DNA from: Bdellovibrionaceae bacterium UBA2466
GTDB lineage: Bacteria > Bdellovibrionota > FAC87 > UBA2466
Length of the DNA: 21,270 nt
Direction: 5' to 3'
Assembly: GCA_002342225.1 (NCBI GenBank)
Contig: DDPO01000051.1
Coordinates: 13,522 to 34,791, forward strand
In this document: piece by piece, positions 8,226-15,038 of the stretch
Position numbering within the stretch: position 1 is the stretch's first letter
How the letters are laid out: each line of letters opens with the position of its first letter
Position numbers and translations under genes: made by a program
The notes under the pieces: generated by a model
Seen by the model: only the letters and a program-made list of their open reading frames with translations
The model's database searches: none
What the model was told of the DNA's origin: nothing

Positions 8226-9479
8226 ATGACTAAGATACTTTTTACGACGATTGGGAGTCTTGGAGATCTTCATCCCCCCATGGGCCTTGCCAAAGAAATG
8301 CAGCGCCGCGGGCACACAGTTACTTTAGCAGTGAGCGAGTACTATCGAGATTACATTGAGTCGGCCGGACTTCAATTTAAAGCTGTTAGACCCAACATTG
8401 AGCCCCACAACAAACTCATTTTAAGGGCCGTTTTAGAACCTATTCATGGAAGTCGAATTCTTCATGAAGATTACATTTTCCCATCCATGGCTCAGTACTA
8501 TGACGACCTTTATCCCCTCGTTAAAGAGAGTGACCTTTTTGTCTCAAGCATTCTAGGTTACGCAGCCCCTCTGCTCGCTAAAACCACGGGGACTCCTTGG
8601 GTTAATGCCCTACTTTCTCCCATGGCTTTGTGGTCCGCTTATGAACCGCCTATTTTGCCACCTATCCGCTGGTTTCGATTCCTCTGGGGAAAGACCCCGA
8701 AACTGAATCGGTTTATTCTAAATAGTATTTTTCGCTCTTTTGATTCGATGGGAGAAAGTATGCAACTTCTCCGTGAGAAAGTAGGACTCCCTAGAGTCAA
8801 TCTTTACACTGAAGGGCAACAATCTCAGCCCCTCTTATTGTGTCTTTGGTCTTCACTATTTGGAGCTCGGCAACCTGATTGGCCTAGTTCTGCACTTGCG
8901 ACTGGGTTTGTATTTTATGATCCCAAAGCCCACTTGCCATTAAGTCAGGAGATTGAACATTTTTTGAGCCAAGGAGAACCTCCCTTGGTTTTTACTTTGG
9001 GATCGACCATGGTTGAGGACGCGCTAGCTCACATCGAACTCTTCGCTGAAGCTGCTAAAAAAAGCCATCAACGAGCTATTATTACAGTGGGAAAAAGTCA
9101 CATTCAGAAATTTCATCCCAAAAACACTTCAAAAATACTATTTATCGACTACGCCCCTTACGAAAAACTCTTCCCACGGGCTTCGCTTATTATCCATCAG
9201 GGAGGTGTTGGAACTTCGGCCCAAGCCTTAAAAAGTGGACGGCCTATGATTGTGACCCCAACGGTCATGGACCAAATTGACAATGCTTTTCGAATAAAAC
9301 AAATGGGAGCTGGGACATTTATTCTTCATCATCAATTGAACGTAGAACGCCTCGTTGAAGAGATTAAAAAACTTCAAAAAAGAACTTCTACAATAGAAAA
9401 CTGTAAGTTCATTAAATCGGAAATAGATCGTGAAAACGGCGTTGAAAGAGCTGCCGATGCTCTAGAGCAATTGCTCTAA
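8226..9479 (+). CDS. GT1/GT28-type glycosyltransferase (UGT-like)
   Basis: A 417-residue GT-B fold enzyme. The N-terminal domain opens with ILFTTIGSLGDLHPPMGLA (4-22), the typical first strand and loop of UGT-like sterol, macrolide and rhamnolipid glycosyltransferases. The C-terminal donor domain has FTLGST (256-261), FIDYAPYEKLFPRASLIIHQGG (from 306) and the sugar-nucleotide signature HQGGVGT...PTVMDQIDNA (324-354). These relatives glycosylate small lipophilic acceptors, so a lipid or secondary metabolite is the likely target, not a polymer. AGGA (8215-8218) lies 7 nt before the ATG. Its stop codon abuts the convergent rhodanese stop. Donor and acceptor unknown. Confidence 0.88.
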   Translation: MTKILFTTIGSLGDLHPPMGLAKEMQRRGHTVTLAVSEYYRDYIESAGLQFKAVRPNIEPHNKLILRAVLEPIHGSRILHEDYIFPSMAQYYDDLYPLVKESDLFVSSILGYAAPLLAKTTGTPWVNALLSPMALWSAYEPPILPPIRWFRFLWGKTPKLNRFILNSIFRSFDSMGESMQLLREKVGLPRVNLYTEGQQSQPLLLCLWSSLFGARQPDWPSSALATGFVFYDPKAHLPLSQEIEHFLSQGEPPLVFTLGSTMVEDALAHIELFAEAAKKSHQRAIITVGKSHIQKFHPKNTSKILFIDYAPYEKLFPRASLIIHQGGVGTSAQALKSGRPMIVTPTVMDQIDNAFRIKQMGAGTFILHHQLNVERLVEEIKKLQKRTSTIENCKFIKSEIDRENGVERAADALEQLL

Positions 9480-9490
9480 TTATTTTTCTT
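9463..9490 (+). terminator. terminator-like palindrome at the end of the GT1 gene
   Basis: The perfect 16-bp palindrome TAGAGCAATTGCTCTA (9463-9478) can form a 6-bp stem with an AATT loop. On the plus strand it is followed by AATTATTTTTC. It overlaps the last codons and stop of the glycosyltransferase gene. The stem is short, so it may be weak; on the minus strand no T-run follows it. Confidence 0.4.
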
Positions 9491-9848
9491 CAGGATAATT
9501 CTTCTCCCGCCAAGCTTTAATGCCACCCATCATGGAAATGACTTTTTGATAACCCATGCGCTGTAAAACTTCAGCGGCCAGAGCGGAGCGATACCCACCA
9601 CCACAATAGACGACGATTTCAGAATTTTTATCGGGGATAAGATTTTCAATATCTCTTTCGATAATGCCCTTACCAATATGCTTGGCACCTTTGGCATGTC
9701 CCTGAGCCCACTCGTGATCTTCTCTTACATCCACAAAATGAAATTTTTCGCCGTTGGAAAGACGCTTAAAAACATCCTCAACTGATGACTCTTTAATGTT
9801 CTTCCTTGCCTCTTCACAAATTTTTAAGAAACCAGGTGAATGATTCAT
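9480..9848 (-). CDS. single-domain rhodanese-like sulfurtransferase
   Basis: 122 residues with one rhodanese domain. VDVREDHEWAQGH (39-51) is the CH2A-like motif and the active-site loop is CGGGYRS (82-88) with catalytic C82, so it should be able to carry a persulfide. The C-terminal GGIKAW (108-113) is the usual rhodanese ending. There is no signal peptide. It is the fifth and last gene of the kynurenine operon, starting inside the kmo stop codon (ATGA overlap), so it is co-translated with kmo. The role of sulfur transfer in this pathway is not obvious. The family assignment is secure, the biological role open. Confidence 0.92.
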   Translation of the reverse strand: MNHSPGFLKICEEARKNIKESSVEDVFKRLSNGEKFHFVDVREDHEWAQGHAKGAKHIGKGIIERDIENLIPDKNSEIVVYCGGGYRSALAAEVLQRMGYQKVISMMGGIKAWREKNYPEEK

Positions 9849-11233
9849 GAAGTCCTCATATTTTTTAACAGTGGCGCTATTTCTTTTTTGATAAGCTCAT
9901 GAGCTTTCTCAAAATCGACATCCCCCGCATTACTAATGCCCTCACAAAGCATCGATAATATTTTATCCTGTCGTTTCCCTGCATCAAGCGCAATGCGGTA
10001 CGGCACTCTGGTGAAAGAAACTAATCGATAACGAGATACATATTCTTCAGGAAATCGCTTCTCAAGAAGCTTCTCGACCTCTTTAGCCAACAAAAACTTC
10101 TTATCGGCCACTCGGTCTCTCATCTCCACAAAATTATCCACTGCGAGATCGGCAATAGCATCCCCATTGGGTTTTCTGACAACACTAAACTCGTCAAAAA
10201 TGGTTTTCCATGGAATGTCTTCTCTGTTTGACCTCTCTACCATATCCCAAAGGACTGCAACGTCTTCAAAACCACAATTCATTCCCTGCCCAAAAAATGG
10301 AACAATCGCATGAGCCGCATCTCCTAGGAGAACAATATCATCACGGTAATTCCATGGAAAAGTCTTCACAGTCACCATCTGACCTGTGGGATTATGAAAA
10401 AACTGATCAATGTAATCGGGGATGAGAGGGATGATATCCGGAAACTGCTCCTTAAAAAAGGCCTCTACTTTCTCTGGTGTGGTGAGGCTTTCAAAACTTA
10501 AAGGCCCTTCATTAAAAAGAAACAAAGTACAAGTAAAACTGCCATCACAGTTGGGCAAAGCAATCAACATGTACGACCCACGAGGCCAGATGTGAAGACC
10601 ATGTTTTTCCATTTGGAATTGTCGATTAAGTCCGGGCGGCATATGAAGTTCTTTATACCCGTGACTTAAAAGTGATTCCGACTCCTCATGTCCAAACTGA
10701 TCTCTCAGAGCATGGCGGAGTAAAGAAGAAGATCCGTCTGTTCCAAAAACTTGAGAGTAATCAACTTCAGTCTCTTCTTTTGTTTTGTCATTCTGAAATA
10801 CAAGTTGTCGTTGTTTAAAATCAACGGATGTCAGTTTTTCTTGAAAATGGATCTTAACTTTTTTTGTGCTCTCGGCAATGGTCATGAGCGTTTTATTGAG
10901 ATCTCCCCTTGAAATCGAATAAATGCACTCAGATTCATCTTTGCCATAGGGCTGAAAAGAGGTACTCCCAGAAACCGGATGAATGATTCTTCCGGGCATC
11001 GCGATTGCTTTTTTTAAGACCTCTTCATGAATCCCAAGCTTTTGTAGCGAATAGAGCCCTCTCACCGACATTGCAAGATTGATCGAACGACCAGCGCTTA
11101 TAGCCTCTTTCCGCATGTCGACCCGTCTTTCAAAGATCTCGACATCAAAGCCAAGCTTAGCCAAAACCGTGGATAGTAACGATCCTACGAGTCCAGCCCC
11201 AACGACAGTCAACGATTGATTTCTATTCGACAT
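9845..11233 (-). CDS. kmo: kynurenine 3-monooxygenase
   Basis: An FAD-dependent aromatic hydroxylase converting L-kynurenine to 3-hydroxykynurenine with NADPH and O2. The 462 residues show the Rossmann motif GAGLVGSL (12-19), the kynurenine-monooxygenase signature GRSINLA (48-54), ISRGDLN (107-113), the GTDGS loop (164-168) and the FAD/flavin motif LLGDAAHAIVPFFGQGMNCGFED (302-324). The GRSINLA and FGQGMN segments separate Kmo from related salicylate-type hydroxylases. Neighbours confirm the pathway: it overlaps kynU by 11 nt upstream and the rhodanese by 4 nt downstream. No strong ribosome-binding site is seen before the ATG, in line with coupling. Confidence 0.97.
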   Translation of the reverse strand: MSNRNQSLTVVGAGLVGSLLSTVLAKLGFDVEIFERRVDMRKEAISAGRSINLAMSVRGLYSLQKLGIHEEVLKKAIAMPGRIIHPVSGSTSFQPYGKDESECIYSISRGDLNKTLMTIAESTKKVKIHFQEKLTSVDFKQRQLVFQNDKTKEETEVDYSQVFGTDGSSSLLRHALRDQFGHEESESLLSHGYKELHMPPGLNRQFQMEKHGLHIWPRGSYMLIALPNCDGSFTCTLFLFNEGPLSFESLTTPEKVEAFFKEQFPDIIPLIPDYIDQFFHNPTGQMVTVKTFPWNYRDDIVLLGDAAHAIVPFFGQGMNCGFEDVAVLWDMVERSNREDIPWKTIFDEFSVVRKPNGDAIADLAVDNFVEMRDRVADKKFLLAKEVEKLLEKRFPEEYVSRYRLVSFTRVPYRIALDAGKRQDKILSMLCEGISNAGDVDFEKAHELIKKEIAPLLKNMRTS

Positions 11234-12497
11234 GTTTTTTTAAAATCTCACACAGTTCAAAGACATCCTGAAACCTATTGTACAATGGAACGGGAGCAAA
11301 CCTTAAAACTCCAGGCTCCCGATAGTCACACAAAACCCCCTCATCGCTCAACATAACCATGATGGATTTGGCTGCATTTCCAAAATCAAGCGACAAAGAA
11401 CAACCTCTATCTTCAGCTTTGGAAGGAGTTACAATTTCCATCTTTTGAATTCCTGAATTTTTTAATAGAAACTCAAAATATCGGGTTAATAGAACACTTT
11501 TTTTTCTAAGCTCATGCATGCCAGCTGCATCAAAAAGCTCCATCGAAGCTCTAAGTGTTGCCATCGGTAATATCGGTGGATTACTGAGCTGCCAGCCCTC
11601 AGCTCCAGCCATAGGTCGAAACACAGGCTCCATCAAAAAACGATGTTTTTTGTCGTGGCCCCACCAGCCCTCTAGGCGAGGTCTTGCGAAGTCGTGGGCA
11701 TGTTTCTCATGAACAAAACATCCTCCCAGAGCTCCAGGACCTGCATTTAAATACTTGTAAGAACACCAAACCGCAAAATCGACTCCATCATCATGCAGAT
11801 GAAGTTCTAAATTCCCTGCTCCGTGAGCTAAATCGACACCAAAGACAATGTCTTTGGTGTGGGCCAGAGTTGCGATCTCTTTTAAAGGAAAAGCTTGGCC
11901 AGTCAGGTAATTCACATTTCCCAACAGAATAAGGGCAATGGAGTCTCCTTCGCTTTGTATCAGTTCCTCGAGATCTTCCAGATTTAAAATTCTCTGATCA
12001 GTGCGAGGTCTCCACTCCAAAATAGCAGTCTTTGGATCAAAGCCATGAAGTTTGGCATGTGAAGCAACTGCATACTGATCCGATGGGAAAGCTCCCGATT
12101 CGATCACAATTTTAAATTTTTTCTTTGTAGGGCGATAAAATGACGTCAGCATCAAGTGGAGATTCACTGTGAGGGTGTTCATTACAACCACTTCAATAGG
12201 CTTCGCCCCTACCAACCGAGCTGTCGAATCGGTTAAAAACTCATGATAGGGATACCATGGATGCTTTGCTAACGTGTGCCCATGAACGGCTAAATTTTCC
12301 CAATCGACAAGAACCTCTTCGACATAAGCTCTCGCTTTTTTAGGCTGTAGCCCTAAAGAGTTCCCAACGAAATAGAGAACGTTTTTGCCATTTTTTTGTT
12401 TGGGGAAAAGAAATTCAGCATGAAAATTCTTAAGAGAGTCTGATTGATCAAGACCGCTCGCACAATCGGGGCCCAATTCAAAATAGATCTCCTTCAC
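11223..12497 (-). CDS. kynU: kynureninase
   Basis: A PLP enzyme that cleaves 3-hydroxykynurenine or kynurenine to 3-hydroxyanthranilate or anthranilate plus alanine. 424 residues. The PLP lysine is K248 in CSYKYLNAGPG (245-255). D222 and H225 lie in VDLAHGAGN; other kynureninase blocks are FPSDQYA (137-143), GWWGH (277-281) and WQLSNPP (302-308). The start is GTG at 12497, directly after the preceding stop codon (TAAGTG), with GAGAGG 9 nt upstream; no better upstream start exists. Its operon position between ACMSD and Kmo genes makes 3-hydroxykynurenine the likely physiological substrate. Confidence 0.97.
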   Translation of the reverse strand: MKEIYFELGPDCASGLDQSDSLKNFHAEFLFPKQKNGKNVLYFVGNSLGLQPKKARAYVEEVLVDWENLAVHGHTLAKHPWYPYHEFLTDSTARLVGAKPIEVVVMNTLTVNLHLMLTSFYRPTKKKFKIVIESGAFPSDQYAVASHAKLHGFDPKTAILEWRPRTDQRILNLEDLEELIQSEGDSIALILLGNVNYLTGQAFPLKEIATLAHTKDIVFGVDLAHGAGNLELHLHDDGVDFAVWCSYKYLNAGPGALGGCFVHEKHAHDFARPRLEGWWGHDKKHRFLMEPVFRPMAGAEGWQLSNPPILPMATLRASMELFDAAGMHELRKKSVLLTRYFEFLLKNSGIQKMEIVTPSKAEDRGCSLSLDFGNAAKSIMVMLSDEGVLCDYREPGVLRFAPVPLYNRFQDVFELCEILKKHVE

Positions 12498-13511
12498 TTA
12501 TTGAAACCTCTCTTTAGTGAGACCCAACCAGTCGAGCGCATTCATACCTAACAACTTCTGACGAATTTGTGGTTTGAGTCCTCTGATCGATTCAATGAGC
12601 CCTCCAGGATCAGCTTCGCCGAGAGGAAACGGGTAATCGCTACCCATTGCGACTTTGTCCTCTCCAAAAGTTTGCATTATAAACAATAGAGCCATCGGAT
12701 CATGCACCAAAGAATCGACCCAAAATTTTCCTAAGTACTCTCTCGGATTGATACGATTATCAAGAGCACAAAGATCGGGCCTTGCAATAAAGCCCTGCTC
12801 AACCCTTCCAATGGTCCCAGGGAAAGAGCCCCCACCGTGAGCAAAAGCGACTCTTAAATTGGGAAGACGCTCAAAAACACCTCCAAAGATCATAGAACAT
12901 ATGGCCAAAGAGACTTCAGCTGGCATTCCTACAAGCCAAGGCAGCCAATACTTGGGCATCCTTTCAGCCCCCATCATATCCCAAGGGTGAATAAAAACAG
13001 CAGCCCCTAAACTCTCGGCTTCTTGAAACACAGGAAAAAGTTCCCGATGCTCTAAATTCCACTGATTAACATGGGAACCTATTTGTACTCCGCTAAGCCC
13101 TAGTTCCTGAACACACCGGCGTAATTCCTGAATCGCAAGCTCAGGAGACTGAAGTGGCAAAGTTCCAAGCCCAATAAAGCGCTTCGGATGCTTTCCAACA
13201 ACTCCTGCAATGTGATCATTTAAAAACTTTGCTACTTCTAAGTTATCTTTGCCTGGGATGCCATAATTAAACATCACAGGCACTGTCGATAAAACTTGCA
13301 CATCGACGTTATTAGCATCGGCCTCTTCAATTCTTTTATCTGGATCCCAGCAGTTGCTCTGTATTTCTCTAAAAAACTTGCCATCATCCCACAGCATTTT
13401 AGCTGAGCAGGTTGTGGACTTCGCAAGCTCTATGAACCCCCCATAACCGAACTTTTTTTTAAAGCTTGGCAGCTCAGGTGGGAGAATATGGGTGTGAATA
13501 TCGATTTTCAC
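12498..13511 (-). CDS. 2-amino-3-carboxymuconate-6-semialdehyde decarboxylase (ACMSD)
   Basis: A metal-dependent amidohydrolase-fold decarboxylase that converts the HAAO product to 2-aminomuconate-6-semialdehyde. It thereby diverts flux from spontaneous cyclisation to quinolinate and NAD. The 337 residues fit the family. The metal ligands match those known in Pseudomonas ACMSD almost position for position: H6 and H8 (DIHTH), H175 (FIHPWDMMG), H225 (AFAHGGG) and D292 (MGSDYPFPLGE). The ATG overlaps the HAAO gene stop by 4 nt, and kynU follows with no gap. The chemistry is supported by both motifs and operon context. Confidence 0.95.
   Translation of the reverse strand: MKIDIHTHILPPELPSFKKKFGYGGFIELAKSTTCSAKMLWDDGKFFREIQSNCWDPDKRIEEADANNVDVQVLSTVPVMFNYGIPGKDNLEVAKFLNDHIAGVVGKHPKRFIGLGTLPLQSPELAIQELRRCVQELGLSGVQIGSHVNQWNLEHRELFPVFQEAESLGAAVFIHPWDMMGAERMPKYWLPWLVGMPAEVSLAICSMIFGGVFERLPNLRVAFAHGGGSFPGTIGRVEQGFIARPDLCALDNRINPREYLGKFWVDSLVHDPMALLFIMQTFGEDKVAMGSDYPFPLGEADPGGLIESIRGLKPQIRQKLLGMNALDWLGLTKERFQ
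12507..12512 (-). promoter_or_regulatory. ribosome-binding site for the kynU GTG start
   Basis: Reads GAGAGG on the minus strand, inside the end of the ACMSD gene, 9 nt before the kynU GTG. It supports this non-ATG start. Confidence 0.55.
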
Positions 13512-14014
13512 GCTTTAGAGTGTCCCCGACCGCATTTAGAACAGGTCGTTGCTTTTGGGTTGGAGTAAAACCGCTCAAATACCGGAGGAAGATCTTTCAC
13601 TATGTCGGTCACAACTAGAAACTCTTCGTAAAGCTTATTGCGACATCCATCACAGAACCAAACAAAACCATCCTTCTCTCCAAGCCCCCTCTTTTTCTCA
13701 ATCACCATCCCCACCGAATTGGCAGGTCTTTGGGGAGAATGGGGGACTCTAGGGGGCAATAAGAATATCTCCCCTGCTTTAATGGGAAAATCGATAAACT
13801 TTCCCTGTTCCAGCATTCTGAGGTTCATTTCCCCTTCAATTTGATAGAAAAACTCCTCTGTCTGATTGATATGGTAATCTGCTCTCTTATTAGGGCCGCC
13901 AACGATTGTAACCATGAAGTCTCGGTCGACCCACACATGTTTATTCCCCACGGGAGGCTTTAAAAGTTCGCGGTGTTCTGAAATCCACTTTTGTAAATGA
14001 ATAGGCGGTAACAC
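13508..14014 (-). CDS. 3-hydroxyanthranilate 3,4-dioxygenase (HAAO)
   Basis: A non-haem Fe(II) cupin extradiol dioxygenase that opens 3-hydroxyanthranilate to 2-amino-3-carboxymuconate semialdehyde. The 168 residues carry the bacterial HAAO signature KPPVGN (19-24) and VTIVGGPN (35-42). The iron ligands H48, E54 and H92 lie in DYHINQTEEFFYQ and RVPHSPQRP. The C-terminal CDGC (121-124) and CSKC (158-161) form the second, rubredoxin-like metal site of bacterial enzymes. The only start before an in-frame stop codon is GTG at 14014; MLPPIHLQKW matches family N-termini in length. No ribosome-binding site precedes it, and a promoter-like sequence sits so close that the mRNA may be leaderless. First gene of the operon. 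Confidence 0.96.
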   Translation of the reverse strand: MLPPIHLQKWISEHRELLKPPVGNKHVWVDRDFMVTIVGGPNKRADYHINQTEEFFYQIEGEMNLRMLEQGKFIDFPIKAGEIFLLPPRVPHSPQRPANSVGMVIEKKRGLGEKDGFVWFCDGCRNKLYEEFLVVTDIVKDLPPVFERFYSNPKATTCSKCGRGHSKA

Positions 14015-14020
14015 TCTTGG

Positions 14021-14049
14021 ATTTTAGGACGGAACCATTGGATTTTCAA
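14021..14049 (-). promoter_or_regulatory. sigma70-like promoter for the kynurenine operon
   Basis: TTGAAA (14044-14049, minus strand), a 17-nt spacer and TAAAAT (14021-14026): five of six consensus bases in each hexamer at optimal spacing. The predicted transcription start falls at about 14014, on the GTG start codon of the HAAO gene. Confidence 0.55.
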
Positions 14050-14061
14050 GGGAAATTCTGC

Positions 14062-14091
14062 TTGTCCTTCATTATGACTTTAAGCTAAAGT
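14062..14091 (+). promoter_or_regulatory. promoter candidate for the peroxiredoxin-like gene
   Basis: TTGTCC (14062-14067), an 18-nt spacer and TAAAGT (14086-14091), 34 nt before the ATG at 14126. It stands back to back with the kynurenine-operon promoter, so both could share one regulator. Moderate matches only. Confidence 0.35.
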
Positions 14092-14125
14092 ATCAGTCCT
14101 AGATTGAAGTTTCACTGGAGGAACT

Positions 14126-14680
14126 ATGGCCTTAACACCTTCTACTATGCTGCCGCTCGATACGTTGGCCCCTAATTTCGCACTCAAAGACACGGATGGG
14201 AAAATCGTGGGCTTAGATTCGTTTCCAAACGCCAAAGGATTTCTTGTGATGTTTATCTGCAACCACTGCCCCTATGTAGTGCACTTAAAATCGCATTTAG
14301 CCTCACTGACGACCGAGTATATCAAAAAGGGAATCGCTGTTTTCGGCATCAACTCCAATAACTATGAAGAATATCCCGAAGACAGCCCTGAAAAAATGAA
14401 ATTAGACCAAAAGCAGTTCAATTATACTTTTCCCTACCTCATTGATGAAACACAACAGGTTGCAAAAGCTTACCGAGCAGCTTGCACTCCCGATTTTTTT
14501 CTTTTTGATGATAAGAGAAAATTGGTTTACCGAGGCCAGTATGATAGCAGTCGCCCTAAAAACGGGATTCCCGTTACAGGGGAAGACTTAAAAAAAGCGC
14601 TCGACGCCATTCTTAATCAATCGACGATAAATAAAGATCAAACCCCAAGTATCGGATGTAATATCAAATGGAAGGATTAG
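14126..14680 (+). CDS. thioredoxin-fold peroxiredoxin-like (AhpC/TSA, PRX-like 1) protein
   Basis: 184 residues of thioredoxin fold. The redox motif is FICNHCPYV (43-51) with a CxxC at C45/C48; a further cysteine lies at C120 in the ACTPDFFLFD strand (cis-Pro region) and one in the C-terminal SIGCNIKWK tail (C178). This CNHCPYV plus C-terminal GCNIKWK combination is characteristic of the PRX-like 1 group. It has no signal peptide and is probably a cytoplasmic thiol reductase or peroxidase. Start: GGAGG at 14117-14121, four bases from the ATG. It is divergent from the oxygenase-containing kynurenine operon, and its stop overlaps that of the convergent regulator gene. Confidence 0.88.
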   Translation: MALTPSTMLPLDTLAPNFALKDTDGKIVGLDSFPNAKGFLVMFICNHCPYVVHLKSHLASLTTEYIKKGIAVFGINSNNYEEYPEDSPEKMKLDQKQFNYTFPYLIDETQQVAKAYRAACTPDFFLFDDKRKLVYRGQYDSSRPKNGIPVTGEDLKKALDAILNQSTINKDQTPSIGCNIKWKD

Positions 14681-14907
14681 AGCTTTTTAAAAAGATCGCT
14701 CAATTTAATTCCGTAAAGTTTGCAGATCTTCCATAGCGTGTAGATCGTAAAATTTTGGCCAGCTTCAATGCGTTGAAGATGTCGCCAAGACTTCCAACCG
14801 TGTTCTTCAGTTTCTTCCAGAGTCCAACCTCGGTCGGTTCGTAATTTTCTGATTCGTTCTCTTAAGTTTTTTAGAAACAATGTGAATTCTTGTTCTCGCT
14901 TTTCCAT
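14677..14907 (-). CDS. small XRE-family helix-turn-helix regulator
   Basis: 76 residues, essentially one HTH_3/XRE domain. Helix 1 is LRERIRKLRTDRGW, then TLEETEEHG, a recognition helix with WKSWRHLQRIEAGQ, and a helix around TLWKICKLYGIKLSDLF. The ExG/IEAGQ turn and the C-terminal A/C..L....DLF pattern are typical. It has no effector domain, so it may act as a dimeric repressor or as an antitoxin-like regulator; no partner toxin is adjacent. It is convergent with the peroxiredoxin-like gene, the two stop codons overlapping (TTAG). The 14908-15038 gap upstream shows no strong promoter to me. Target unknown. Confidence 0.82.
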   Translation of the reverse strand: MEKREQEFTLFLKNLRERIRKLRTDRGWTLEETEEHGWKSWRHLQRIEAGQNFTIYTLWKICKLYGIKLSDLFKKL

Positions 14908-15038
14908 GTTGAGTATCTCTATTATTTTTTTGCTTTGCGTTATCTTGTTTTATTCTCTGTAATTTCCTTTCACACTACTGCCGTTTCAAGATTTGTGTAC
15001 GTCCGATAAGGAGTATTCTCTGCGAGTGTCTTTCATTT

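Noticed and set aside
14681..14700. CTTTTTAAAAAG palindrome after the peroxiredoxin-like gene as a terminator
   Set aside because: A pure A/T palindrome without a GC stem, lying inside the regulator's coding region.
14677..14907. Toxin-antitoxin pair
   Set aside because: The XRE protein resembles antitoxins, but neither neighbour is a plausible toxin.
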